Source: a virus
Reading direction: 5' to 3' (one strand)
Length of the DNA: 64,000 bases
Virus record (IMG/VR): IMGVR_UViG_3300004463_000226
Coordinates: 170,336-234,335 of that record
Part shown: positions 1-8,282 of the stretch, in pieces
How positions within the stretch are numbered: the stretch's first letter is position 1
How the letters are laid out: each line of letters opens with the position of its first letter
Made by a program: the position numbers and the translations under genes
Notes under the pieces: generated by a model
Databases searched by the model: none
Told to the model about the DNA's origin: nothing
What the model saw: only the letters and a program-made list of their open reading frames with translations

Positions 1-1401
1 ATAGAATAATGAAGGTAAGATGATAGATGTTCCGTTACCATTTTCATCAGGATTTACTTTAAACTCAGTAATGTGGTCAACAGGGATAAATTGGAACTTC
101 AACTGCTTGTTATACACATCATTATAGATTAATGAGTTCAGAATAAGATCCTTAAACTTAGCATTAGTTTCTAAGAACTTTCTATTGAAACTCTTAACAA
201 TTTTGTCTGTGATCTTAGATAAGAATGCATTTTCAGCATCTCTAATATCTGTAGACCCAGGGGTTAATTTGATATTCATACTGAAAGGAGATTTTCTAAC
301 CTTTAAATCAGTTTCATGAATATAGTAGTACCCGATAGTTTCATCCAGAACCTTAATAGGAATAATCTTTCTAGGGTCAATCAACTTAATATAACACTCT
401 TTAATAGAACTAAAATCATTATCCTTAGAGTTTAAGTCGACAGTTCCGTCAGCAGCCATTAATTTGGTTTTGGAATTAGATTGTTTGTCCGCAGCAGATA
501 CCTTTTTCTGGAACTTAGGAGTATCTAATAGTTCATTTAATTCAGCACCTTCTAATACTGGAATACCCATATCTTCATTATATATCTCAATATTTTCAAG
601 TACACCATTAAAAGAACTTGCTACTTCCTTATCAGATATCTTGATATCTACTGGAGTAGATGCTTTGAAATTTTTAGCAAAATCTACATCAACACTCTCC
701 ATAGTAGCTTTGTACTTCATTGCGTCTTTTGCTCTCTTTTCATTATGACGCTGGAATAACTTTGAGTATGGTACGGTATATACATAGTATCGACCATATT
801 CTAATGTTTTTGGAATGATATGGCTCTGGAGCTTAGTCAATAGATTAAACTGCTTCTCCATGCTTTCAACCATACCAATGTAACTTTGTTTATCAGCATC
901 TTCCTCTGAGGAATTTTTAAATCTAAGTGTACGAGATACGGCACTTGATAAATCATCTGAAGAAATGATAGCATCCCTTGTTGCCATGATAGCTTCATTC
1001 AATTCAAATAACTGTGCAGATACTACACTTAAATCCTCAAATAAGATATTCTGATTACGATACCGCTCTTGAAAGAATGAGAACATATTTCCATTATCGC
1101 TTTCAAATATATCCTCAATCGTTTTAATAGGACTTCCTGCATGTTGTTCATTTTCTTGCTGATTAAAAAGCTTTACGAGGAACGTAGAAACATCATCACC
1201 AGTGAACTTAGTTAAACCCTGTATTTCCTGAAAAATTACATCATCTATGTCTTTAGCCATCTGTTGCAATTCTCTATCTCGTTTATTCGAGTTAGAACCC
1301 GATGCACCGTCCAAGAACTTAGTAACTAAATCATTTAATTTTACAAGGGGCTTTTCTACTTTCTTCACCGATGCTTTTAAATCATTATCCTTTTTAGCCA
1401 C
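1..1401 (-). CDS. Portal-like virion protein, N-terminal part (runs off the window)
   Basis: An open frame of 467 codons begins at GTG 1401 after an AGGTGAAGGAAA leader and continues past base 1. The C-terminal part seen here has the pattern IKLIDPRKII, then ETIGYYYI, then FIPVDHITEFKVNPDENGNG. This resembles T4 gp20-type portal vertex proteins, where a 'DPRKI' strand and an 'IP.D.I..F' segment precede the stem. The first 200 residues are charged and helical. A late-type promoter (AACAATTGTATA) lies 43 bp upstream, as expected for a virion gene. Portal identity is an inference from pattern; another large structural protein is possible. Confidence 0.5.
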   Translation of the reverse strand, partial: MAKKDNDLKASVKKVEKPLVKLNDLVTKFLDGASGSNSNKRDRELQQMAKDIDDVIFQEIQGLTKFTGDDVSTFLVKLFNQQENEQHAGSPIKTIEDIFESDNGNMFSFFQERYRNQNILFEDLSVVSAQLFELNEAIMATRDAIISSDDLSSAVSRTLRFKNSSEEDADKQSYIGMVESMEKQFNLLTKLQSHIIPKTLEYGRYYVYTVPYSKLFQRHNEKRAKDAMKYKATMESVDVDFAKNFKASTPVDIKISDKEVASSFNGVLENIEIYNEDMGIPVLEGAELNELLDTPKFQKKVSAADKQSNSKTKLMAADGTVDLNSKDNDFSSIKECYIKLIDPRKIIPIKVLDETIGYYYIHETDLKVRKSPFSMNIKLTPGSTDIRDAENAFLSKITDKIVKSFNRKFLETNAKFKDLILNSLIYNDVYNKQLKFQFIPVDHITEFKVNPDENGNGTSIILPSLFY

Positions 1402-1432
1402 TTTCCTTCACCTGCCCTAGTATATATGTTTT

Positions 1433-1444
1433 TATACAATTGTT
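1433..1444 (-). promoter_or_regulatory. Late promoter motif AACA-N6-TA
   Basis: AACAATTGTATA on the minus strand, 43 bp before the GTG start of the portal-like gene. It fits the AACA-N6-TW late consensus recalled for AR9-like phages. Confidence 0.55.
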
Positions 1445-1470
1445 CAGGTAGCGGAAAACTACAAAAAAAA

Positions 1471-1491
1471 TAGAGAGCTATCAGCTCTCTA
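1471..1491 (-). terminator. Rho-independent terminator
   Basis: Perfect 9-bp stem TAGAGAGCT / AGCTCTCTA with a 3-nt loop, followed on the minus strand by a run of eight T. It ends the small-gene cluster that starts with the polymerase. Confidence 0.8.
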
Positions 1492-1500
1492 TTCACTTTG

Positions 1501-1833
1501 TCAAATGTATATAGTTTCTTCAACAACTAGATCATCGTCATCATCACGCAAGTATTGTGATGGATTTTCAAAGAACTTCTTCTTGAACTCTTTAACTTCA
1601 GCATAGTTCTTAAAGAATAATTCCTTAACAGGTTTAAAGAAATGATGATGATAGTTAAACCTATGACGACATATCTTAAATGTAACTGCTCCGTATACAT
1701 GAAATCCATGGTCTGGGTGATTATAAGCATTGAATCCACCATTTTTACCTGGAACCAATGGGTAGAATTCTCCTATTTTAAACTTACCCTCTATAGGTAA
1801 ATCAATACATTGACCAATCTCAACTTTAATCAT
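1501..1833 (-). CDS. Hypothetical protein, 110 aa
   Basis: Not recognised. ATG follows AAAGGAGGGATATAA. The protein has a histidine-rich stretch in the middle (HRFNYHHHFF, around residues 57-66) and an acidic run DDDDD near the C-terminus. It is the last gene of the minus-strand cluster before a strong terminator. No membrane segment or signal peptide is apparent. Confidence 0.75.
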   Translation of the reverse strand: MIKVEIGQCIDLPIEGKFKIGEFYPLVPGKNGGFNAYNHPDHGFHVYGAVTFKICRHRFNYHHHFFKPVKELFFKNYAEVKEFKKKFFENPSQYLRDDDDDLVVEETIYI

Positions 1834-1851
1834 TTATATCCCTCCTTTTAA

Positions 1852-2262
1852 TTACATGAATCTTCTATCGAATTCAAATCTTAGCTTTTGTCCTGTGTTA
1901 TTCTCAGGATGAACTTCTACATTCTCAAAGAATCTACTAGCGAACCGAGAATATTTCTTTCCATCTTTTAAACTTTCATATGATATGCGTGTCATCTGGG
2001 TCTCTTCATCAGTTTGTTTATCATAAACCAGATATTCATCACCTTCTTTATAGTGACGGTATATACCATATCTAACCTCAGGTTCTGGAAGTTCATATGT
2101 TTCACCAATGAACTCACTAAGTTTACGATGTAAGTTCAATACATCGTGTCTTTCATTTAGCATTAAAGCATAAACCATGTTACCACTAATAGGATCTCTA
2201 TCAAGAATATTGGCTCCACATTCAGAATCCTTACTATTTCTCATAATTTTAATCTCTTTCAT
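1852..2262 (-). CDS. DUF1653-like protein, 136 aa
   Basis: The central region reads GIYRHYKEGDEYLVYDK and ends in FASRFFENVEV. This is the layout of the DUF1653 family (K/G-x-Y-x-H-Y-K-G followed by a conserved aromatic/ENV end), a small domain of unknown function found in bacteria and phages. Three in-frame ATGs cluster at the start; 2262 has the best spacing to AAGGAG. The first bases overlap the stop of the upstream gene, indicating translational coupling. Family assignment is from motif memory. Confidence 0.7.
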   Translation of the reverse strand: MKEIKIMRNSKDSECGANILDRDPISGNMVYALMLNERHDVLNLHRKLSEFIGETYELPEPEVRYGIYRHYKEGDEYLVYDKQTDEETQMTRISYESLKDGKKYSRFASRFFENVEVHPENNTGQKLRFEFDRRFM

Positions 2263-2267
2263 TGTCA

Positions 2268-2552
2268 TCATTCTCCTTTAAAATAATTATCAATTAATGT
2301 TTTAACCTCTGGGAATAACTCACAAAACTCATCAACAGTAAGTCTATCTTTTAATAATGAAATACTTGCATTCAACTCTACTTCTACTGAAACACCTTCT
2401 ACACCAGATATCTTTAACTCATCTTTCTTAAATTTCTCACTCTGAAAATGTTTAGCCTCTTCCATAGAAGTGACAACATGTCTTTCAGTACTTTCCCAAT
2501 CATCACCATACGTTGTCACGTATATAACATGAACTTCTTTCATTTTAGTCAT
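2268..2552 (-). CDS. Hypothetical protein, 94 aa
   Basis: Not recognised. An earlier in-frame TTG exists, but ATG 2552 has AAGGG at good spacing. The protein is acidic with a predicted beta strand (VIYVTTYGDDW) followed by a helix. It sits in a tightly packed cluster of short genes downstream of the DNA polymerase, overlapping its neighbours by a few bases. Confidence 0.7.
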   Translation of the reverse strand: MTKMKEVHVIYVTTYGDDWESTERHVVTSMEEAKHFQSEKFKKDELKISGVEGVSVEVELNASISLLKDRLTVDEFCELFPEVKTLIDNYFKGE

Positions 2553-2557
2553 AATTA

Positions 2558-2908
2558 TCAATCCCTTAATGTTATTGGATAAAACTTATCTGGAACTACT
2601 TGTGGTTTAGGTAAAGGAGACAGATAAACTCTATAAGCTGTCTCTTCACCAACTGAAAAAACATCCCTTCCCATAGAACCTAAACATTGAAAGTGTTTAT
2701 CAAAAGCAGTATCCCCAGATATATAAAATACTGGTTTATTGTATATAACTCTTCTTTCATGAAGAATATACTCAGCTGTACAGTTTTCTCTAGGAATTTC
2801 AACATTAAATTTCTCTCTAATATTAGAAATAGCCCTCAAGACAACTTCAGCTTCTCTAATCTTTATATGAGGATCTTGTCTGTTAAGATATTCTTGATAA
2901 CCGTACAT
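2558..2908 (-). CDS. Hypothetical protein, 116 aa
   Basis: Not recognised. The start at 2908 is preceded by AAGGAGGATAAT; a longer frame to 2944 lacks a ribosome site and would overlap the upstream gene. No known motif is seen. It lies in the same cluster as the DNA polymerase and was probably co-transcribed with it. Confidence 0.7.
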   Translation of the reverse strand: MYGYQEYLNRQDPHIKIREAEVVLRAISNIREKFNVEIPRENCTAEYILHERRVIYNKPVFYISGDTAFDKHFQCLGSMGRDVFSVGEETAYRVYLSPLPKPQVVPDKFYPITLRD

Positions 2909-2918
2909 ATTATCCTCC

Positions 2919-3569
2919 TTAGAATTTAATACATGTATATACATGAAAATTTGTTACGTCATCCTTAGTAATAGATATCATGGTTTCAAATAGATTAGGG
3001 TCATCTATATCCAAGATTGTTACACTCATAGGTAAACCAACTTTAATATGTGGAAATAATGCCTTTGTTAATCTAACACGTTTATCGCCTTCACCAAATG
3101 TAAGTATTTCGTTGTTGATCAACTTCTGGATATCTTCGTCAGTCAATAATTTTTCCGACTTCTTAGTGATACGGTCTACGATAACTCTATATGTATCTTT
3201 AAACGCATCAGTCATTTTAACATATCTACCAATAGGAAAATCTATCATATCTCCTGAGATAAATATACCATTATCATTAAATTTTAGATACTTGATAATC
3301 TTCTTGTTATCTCTAATGGTAACAAATACATCTTGAGAATTTAGCATCAGAGCATAACCTTCTGGTATACTAAATAATTTGAGAAGGTCATCTATCTGAT
3401 TAGTATATGAGAAATGTAATCCCATCTCCATAGCTAAACCATTATCATCTGTGAATATAACACCATTACGAACAACAAAGTAGCGAAGAAAAGACTTCTT
3501 CACTACTTGATTGATTGTATTTAGAACTTTAAGTTGTTTACTAACAACAGGTATTAATTGTTGCTCCAT
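2919..3569 (-). CDS. Unknown protein, 216 aa, translationally coupled to DNA polymerase
   Basis: Its ATG shares a base with the stop of the polymerase gene (TAATG), and its ribosome site GGGGAGG lies inside the polymerase C-terminal codons, so the two are coupled. It carries no polymerase motif B (KxxxNxxYG) or motif C (DTD), so it is not simply the missing polymerase half. The sequence alternates strands and turns (FVVRNGVIFTDDNG, VFVTIRDNKK), which could fit a clamp-like or other accessory fold. A polymerase accessory role is inferred only from coupling. Confidence 0.75.
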   Translation of the reverse strand: MEQQLIPVVSKQLKVLNTINQVVKKSFLRYFVVRNGVIFTDDNGLAMEMGLHFSYTNQIDDLLKLFSIPEGYALMLNSQDVFVTIRDNKKIIKYLKFNDNGIFISGDMIDFPIGRYVKMTDAFKDTYRVIVDRITKKSEKLLTDEDIQKLINNEILTFGEGDKRVRLTKALFPHIKVGLPMSVTILDIDDPNLFETMISITKDDVTNFHVYTCIKF

Positions 3570-5395
3570 TACATTACCTCCCCAAGGTCAATAATAAGTG
3601 GTTCGGCAAACCATTTATTAACATCTTCTTTACTTAATACTACACGCTTACGTTTGTTCATCTTGAACTTATTACGAAGCATATCGTTAAGTTCAACAAC
3701 ATTTGGCATTCCAAACCACTTAGTTGCCATGTTAGCTACATTGCCTGTAAGTAGGTTATCAACGAAGTCTTTACCAGCGTCTTCAACTTTACCTTTCTTA
3801 TCAGCCACAGCATTTTTCATAGCTTCTTGGATATTTCCACCAATGATTAGTTTCCCTACCATACAGTTTGGAGCAATGTTGAATGCAATAATGATATGAG
3901 GATACATTGCTGAGAAGTCCATGTCAACGACATTATCAAAGATATACATACTTGGATTACCGAATACAGGTATACCCATGAAGTCGTTTAACTTTGGATC
4001 TGCTACTAATGCACCATCAAACTTTTCATCTTCATCATCTTCCTCATTATCCGCTTGATAATCTAGTCCATAGTCTAGATTGATGTTGTTACCAATGATT
4101 AAACCTTGCTTATAATACTCAATATAAGCTCGGTTCTTTAAGAAGACAGTCTGCTTAAATATTTTGTGATACACTGTTGCATTTGAATAAGCACGTTGAT
4201 ATACGTTATCAATATCAGATGTCTTTCTTTCAATTCCTAACTGTAGAAGAACGTCTTTTATATTGTACATGACGAACTTCTTATAGTCTTTATAAGGCAA
4301 TGTCTGGATATTAGCATCTTCACTATAGTCCAGCTTTTCATCACCAATCTCTTTCTTTGCTACTGCATTTAAGGCATAGGAACGTAGTTCTCCGCCACCT
4401 TTACGTAAACCCGCATAGAGTAACATTTGGTCTAGATATGCTGTATAAGAAGAAATCATAAAGTAATCTGATTTATTCTCAACTTTAAAGTTCCTAGAGT
4501 CTTTTTTATAAAATAAGGACTTAACTTTAAAATCCTTATGGCACATGATGTTAACAGGATCTAATCCTAAAGCTTTAATCCGTGCAATAATGTACGGAAT
4601 ATCGAACGCCATGTTCCAGATCATTATAAAGTCACGTTTCAGAGTATTGATCAATTTGAACATGTCTCTTATTAAATCGGGTTCATCATCATACATATAG
4701 AATCTATATTCGAGTGTACCATATGTTTCATCAAAGGCTTCATGTAATTCTTCAATGAACTCATCTATAGTATCTTCAAATTCTTGAATCTGTGGATTAT
4801 TAGGATTACGTAATAAGAACGTATAAGATACCATATCCTCTTCATCCACAATTGTAACTGCATTAATAGGACATTCACCATCTTTAGGGAAACCTTCAAT
4901 ACCTATAGAATCGACCTCTATATCTAGGTACTGCTTAGTTATAGGTTTCTCCTTATCATTATGATTGTGTAAGAACCATTGTATTCGATACCAGTTATCG
5001 ATATCATAATCTGAGCCGAAGACATTCTTATACTTATGAATGTTACTTATAGCTCTAAAGTTTTTACTCTGTTTCATCTTATTGATGAATTGCACATAGT
5101 TAGGTCCTGCTTGATCTGCTATATAGTACGGTAAATTTCTAAATGTGTACTTATGCATCTCAGCATTTTCAATTTCGATAAATGTGCGGTTATACTTATT
5201 ATTGATTGCATTTTCTTTTGCAAAATAGAATTCCATCTCAGGTGATTCGATTGTTTCTAAGTGCTTTTCCCCTGTCCTGAGATCTTTATATATAATATCT
5301 AGGAAATCTTTATAACCTGTGCCCTTGTTAGGTCTATGATAAATTGTATTCACAAGCATCAGATTTTCCTTATCTAAGTGTGGTAAGATTCTCAC
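3569..5395 (-). CDS. Family B DNA polymerase, exonuclease domain and start of palm (split or truncated)
   Basis: 608 residues with the 3'-5' proofreading motifs in order: Exo I LDIEVD (about 157-162), Exo II WNMAFDIPYI (about 260-269) and Exo III YNIKD (377-381). The linker DGALV (about 460-464) follows, then polymerase motif A DFSAMYPHII (493-502). The frame ends about 105 residues later without motif B or motif C, so the fingers, catalytic DTD and thumb are missing. They must come from another gene if this is an active polymerase. Start ATG has AAAGGGAGTG. An early-type promoter lies 73 bp upstream. Confidence 0.88.
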   Translation of the reverse strand: MRILPHLDKENLMLVNTIYHRPNKGTGYKDFLDIIYKDLRTGEKHLETIESPEMEFYFAKENAINNKYNRTFIEIENAEMHKYTFRNLPYYIADQAGPNYVQFINKMKQSKNFRAISNIHKYKNVFGSDYDIDNWYRIQWFLHNHNDKEKPITKQYLDIEVDSIGIEGFPKDGECPINAVTIVDEEDMVSYTFLLRNPNNPQIQEFEDTIDEFIEELHEAFDETYGTLEYRFYMYDDEPDLIRDMFKLINTLKRDFIMIWNMAFDIPYIIARIKALGLDPVNIMCHKDFKVKSLFYKKDSRNFKVENKSDYFMISSYTAYLDQMLLYAGLRKGGGELRSYALNAVAKKEIGDEKLDYSEDANIQTLPYKDYKKFVMYNIKDVLLQLGIERKTSDIDNVYQRAYSNATVYHKIFKQTVFLKNRAYIEYYKQGLIIGNNINLDYGLDYQADNEEDDEDEKFDGALVADPKLNDFMGIPVFGNPSMYIFDNVVDMDFSAMYPHIIIAFNIAPNCMVGKLIIGGNIQEAMKNAVADKKGKVEDAGKDFVDNLLTGNVANMATKWFGMPNVVELNDMLRNKFKMNKRKRVVLSKEDVNKWFAEPLIIDLGEVM

Positions 5396-5467
5396 ATTTT
5401 CACTCCCTTTCTTCTTATATTTGTGTTGATTGATTTATAAAAAACCAATTTGATCGATTCCATACTA

Positions 5468-5477
5468 ATAATATATA
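5468..5477 (-). promoter_or_regulatory. Early promoter motif TATATATTAT
   Basis: Exact TATATATTAT on the minus strand, 73 bp before the DNA polymerase start, in the divergent gap opposite a late-type gene. Confidence 0.6.
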
Positions 5478-5509
5478 TTTTTAATTAAGGTATAATTTAG
5501 TATATAAAA

Positions 5510-5521
5510 AACACATACTTA
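5510..5521 (+). promoter_or_regulatory. Late promoter motif AACA-N6-TA
   Basis: AACACATACTTA, 41 bp before ATG 5551. Spacing matches the other late-type sites in the window. Confidence 0.55.
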
Positions 5522-5550
5522 AGATAAGTTAAAGAGAGGAGTTGGGTAGA

Positions 5551-6687
5551 ATGACTATGTATGTAAACATTGATCTTCCTATCGAACGAGGGAGTTTGAT
5601 TAGTGAGATCAAATCTCTTCCTAAGATTACTGCTCCACCTAAAAAGAAGAAAGAAATATTCGATGAAGGTGAACCGTTGTTATTAACAGCGGTTGGTAAG
5701 AAAGGGAAGAAAGATAAAGGTAAGAAGAAGAAAAAAAATCAAATGGGTGAAGGTCTCAGCTTCATGGGTCTTAATGATGCTGATGTTACTACTGAGGATA
5801 CGTATGAAGAATATGATGAATCAGATGACAAACTCATTGATATTGAAGCTCTTCTGAATCGTGATGACGAAGAGGATGAGGTCGGAGGAATCATTGATGA
5901 ACAGAAGCGTAGTTACGAGAAACGTAAAAAGGATGAGAATCCTTTTAAGAAAGAATTCGCTGAAGAACTAACTCTCTTATATGATTTACTTGATGATTTA
6001 AATAAGTTTAATAAGGAACTTGACAAGAAGTATAAGACTATGGAAAGTAGTAAAGTTCGTGGAGTTAGTAAGTATACTAATGACATGATTATCAATATAC
6101 TTAATGCTAAGACTAGCAAACTTCAAGTTATCAAGGAGATTAACAGCCTTAAGAAAGTTATTGCTGACCTTAAGATTAAGATGGATGGTAAGAAAGGTGG
6201 GGCTGAAGGTGGTGTTGAAAGCACTGATGCATTGGCTACTAAGTATTTCCAAAACATCCTTAAGTTCGGTCGTAACAATTTCGTTAAGGAGTTTGGTAAT
6301 GATGACAATGATGGTGATGCTATCACTGATTTAGTTGCTCGAATTGAGCAGAATAAAATGGGATATAGTCCAGATGAAGATGAAAGTTTTCATGATCTAA
6401 TCCAAGAAAGATTAGAGAGCGAAGATAACCCGTTCCGTTCAGAAGCAGGATCTAAATATATCCAGTATGAAAACCTCGGTGTAAAGATTCAAATAAAAAA
6501 ATGTATTGATAATGGTGAATGGGAGTTTGTTGCTGTTGACCGTGACAATATGGAAGTACATGGATATCCTTTACCTCGCAAACGTGATGTTGGTAAAGTA
6601 AAATTCAATGATGGCTATGCTACTGATGAAAGGGGACGTAGTTATAAAGTAATTGAGTTTTATCTACCAGATGATTACGAAGATTAA
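5551..6687 (+). CDS. Late protein of unknown function, 378 aa, lysine-rich N-terminal segment
   Basis: Not recognised. ATG 5551 is used rather than an upstream TTG because GAGGAG sits 10 bases before it. Near the N-terminus are two basic patches (PPKKKKE and GKKDKGKKKKKN), then a strongly acidic segment (residues about 85-120), a helical probable coiled coil (about 130-215) and a mixed C-terminal domain. It is an isolated plus-strand gene between minus-strand units with its own late-type promoter and terminator, so a virion or assembly role is inferred. Confidence 0.8.
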   Translation: MTMYVNIDLPIERGSLISEIKSLPKITAPPKKKKEIFDEGEPLLLTAVGKKGKKDKGKKKKKNQMGEGLSFMGLNDADVTTEDTYEEYDESDDKLIDIEALLNRDDEEDEVGGIIDEQKRSYEKRKKDENPFKKEFAEELTLLYDLLDDLNKFNKELDKKYKTMESSKVRGVSKYTNDMIINILNAKTSKLQVIKEINSLKKVIADLKIKMDGKKGGAEGGVESTDALATKYFQNILKFGRNNFVKEFGNDDNDGDAITDLVARIEQNKMGYSPDEDESFHDLIQERLESEDNPFRSEAGSKYIQYENLGVKIQIKKCIDNGEWEFVAVDRDNMEVHGYPLPRKRDVGKVKFNDGYATDERGRSYKVIEFYLPDDYED

Positions 6688-6696
6688 TATAAAAAA

Positions 6697-6726
6697 ATAG
6701 ATACCTGCGATTTAGCAGGTATCTAT
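6697..6726. terminator. Bidirectional terminator between convergent genes
   Basis: Perfect 12-bp stem ATAGATACCTGC / GCAGGTATCTAT with a 6-nt loop. A-rich upstream and T-rich downstream flanks let it serve both strands. Confidence 0.85.
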
Positions 6727-6729
6727 TTC

Positions 6730-7143
6730 TTATTTCGTTGCAAACTCATTAGATATCTTTTGAAAAGGTTCTGTAAATTCTTCACGCATCTTTTTTCTAG
6801 ATGCTTCTTTTATAGTAAGGATATTTTCCTTACTATATTTTTCAATCTTCTCATAATACATTATATTTAACTCTACAATTTCATTACTTAATTCATTAAG
6901 TAATTGAAGTATCTGCGCTGATGTTTCTGCTTCTTCTAATAGCTGTATAATACTGAGTATCGAACTTGTAAAAGTTGAGTCACCGATCGGGTCGTCACTA
7001 CCAATAAATTCCCTTAGACGTGCACTCATTTCTAAGAATCTAGGGAATCTTTCTTTAATTTCATTGGGTGAATATTTCAGAATAATAATACCCTTTTCAG
7101 CTAAATGTGGTTCTAATACCTCTATCAATTCATCCATATTCAT
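6730..7143 (-). CDS. Hypothetical helical protein, 137 aa
   Basis: Not recognised. ATG follows AAGGGAGCTGTTAAT. Mostly helical. Its layout (an I-L-K/T-x-x-x-x-x-I-R/K-x-x-F-P-x-F-x-x-x segment near residue 25, then helices) parallels the next gene upstream (7167-7613), suggesting the two are distant paralogues. It is co-directional with that gene and ends at the shared bidirectional terminator. Confidence 0.75.
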   Translation of the reverse strand: MNMDELIEVLEPHLAEKGIIILKYSPNEIKERFPRFLEMSARLREFIGSDDPIGDSTFTSSILSIIQLLEEAETSAQILQLLNELSNEIVELNIMYYEKIEKYSKENILTIKEASRKKMREEFTEPFQKISNEFATK

Positions 7144-7166
7144 ATTAACAGCTCCCTTAAATATAT

Positions 7167-7613
7167 TTATCTTTTAAAACTTTTAAATACGCTTTCAGCA
7201 ATGATATCAATAGCAGCATGACATTTTAAAAACTCACCATGTATTTCAACCTTTGTTTTATCCGTAGCCTCAGACGATAATCCTTCTGCTTTAGACATGT
7301 ATTCACCAATAGCATCAATATATGTTGATTGTAGGCATTTATATATTTTGCTAAGCTCACGATGATTTCTTACGTTCTGACAAGCTCGCATTGTATTTAC
7401 TACCACCAAAGGAATATTAAAGTTATAATCATCAGGAACAAGTTCTTCCCTAGGATCAAGTATATTCTGTATAGCCATAAATCTATCATTCAATGCAGCA
7501 AACATTGGAAACATCTGTCTGATATGAATATTTGTTAAAGGTATAATAGCCTTTCCATATTTCACTCTCATTTGCTCAAACAGTAATTCCATCGCATAAG
7601 TCTCTTTATTCAT
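7167..7613 (-). CDS. Hypothetical helical protein, 148 aa
   Basis: Not recognised. ATG follows AGGGAGAGG. The segment IPLTNIHIRQMFPMFAALND aligns by eye with ILKYSPNEIKERFPRFLEMS of the downstream neighbour, which suggests an old tandem duplication. An early-type promoter lies 47 bp upstream, so the pair is probably an early two-gene unit. Confidence 0.75.
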   Translation of the reverse strand: MNKETYAMELLFEQMRVKYGKAIIPLTNIHIRQMFPMFAALNDRFMAIQNILDPREELVPDDYNFNIPLVVVNTMRACQNVRNHRELSKIYKCLQSTYIDAIGEYMSKAEGLSSEATDKTKVEIHGEFLKCHAAIDIIAESVFKSFKR

Positions 7614-7659
7614 TTTTTTACCTCTCCCTTATTATTGATTATTTATATTACTCGATATT

Positions 7660-7669
7660 ATAATATATA
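7660..7669 (-). promoter_or_regulatory. Early promoter motif TATATATTAT with AATCAATAATAA leader
   Basis: TATATATTAT on the minus strand, 47 bp before ATG 7613. The leader contains AATCAATAATAA at 7629-7640, an element shared with other early leaders. Confidence 0.6.
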
Positions 7670-7698
7670 ATTTTTGATATTAAAAATACGAAAAAAAT

Positions 7699-7720
7699 AA
7701 CTAGGACCGAAGTCCTAGTT
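7699..7720 (-). terminator. Rho-independent terminator
   Basis: 9-bp stem AACTAGGAC / GTCCTAGTT with a TTCG tetraloop on the minus strand, followed by seven T. It ends the dCMP deaminase unit. Confidence 0.88.
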
Positions 7721-7722
7721 TA

Positions 7723-8271
7723 TTAATAATCTAACGTACGTAATGAAGAACTCTTTGGTCTCTTAGGAGGTTTATTATTGATAATTTTATGCGCCCTAAG
7801 AGAGTCTGCATTAGAAACACTACCCCATTCAATTCTTATATGTCTTCCGAAGAATTGTCTTAAATGCATTCCAATATGGAAGTCATTTTCATATCTGTGC
7901 GGGTAGAAATTATCATATACAACTTCTTTAACTCCAGCCTGATTCAACTCTTTCATACAATCAGGACAAGGATAGTGAGTAACATATGCCATAGCCCCTT
8001 CTACTGATATACCGAGTTTTGCACACATAAGCAGTGCATTCTTTTCAGCATGGATAGTTCTTTTACATCCAATACGTCCATTTTCTTCAACTTCTAAATG
8101 TCCTATCTCATCACAGTGTGCAGCTCCCGATATACTTCCATTATAACCTTCAGCGATAATTCTGTTATTCTTTACAAATACACATCCGACATGTAGCCTG
8201 TCACAGGTCGATCTTTCTGATAGCAGATGAGCATTAGCCATATAATACTCATCAAATGTAGGTCTAGTCAT
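7723..8271 (-). CDS. Deoxycytidylate (dCMP) deaminase
   Basis: 182 residues with the zinc-dependent cytidine/deoxycytidylate deaminase signature: HAEKNA (His74, catalytic Glu76) and PCPDC (Cys102, Cys105). It would convert dCMP to dUMP in the host cytoplasm. An N-terminal strand with GCVFVKNNRIIAEGYNG is typical of phage and ComEB-type dCMP deaminases. Start ATG after AGGAGGAGAATAA. In PBS1/PBS2-type phages dUMP feeds dUTP for uracil-containing DNA; whether that applies here is not shown by sequence. Confidence 0.92.
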   Translation of the reverse strand: MTRPTFDEYYMANAHLLSERSTCDRLHVGCVFVKNNRIIAEGYNGSISGAAHCDEIGHLEVEENGRIGCKRTIHAEKNALLMCAKLGISVEGAMAYVTHYPCPDCMKELNQAGVKEVVYDNFYPHRYENDFHIGMHLRQFFGRHIRIEWGSVSNADSLRAHKIINNKPPKRPKSSSLRTLDY

Positions 8272-8282
8272 TTATTCTCCTC

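Noticed and set aside
464-748. Plus-strand open frame of 94 codons at the left end
   Set aside because: It lies entirely inside the well-supported minus-strand portal-like gene, has no ribosome site and low-complexity Ser/Ile/Leu composition.
2687-3899. Plus-strand frames opposite the polymerase and its neighbours
   Set aside because: Shadows of strong minus-strand genes; no start sites and the polymerase motifs are clearly on the minus strand.
2919-5395. Group I intron or frameshift joining the DNA polymerase to the next gene
   Set aside because: The downstream gene starts with its own ribosome site and carries no motif B or C; no P, R or S core sequences are visible between them.
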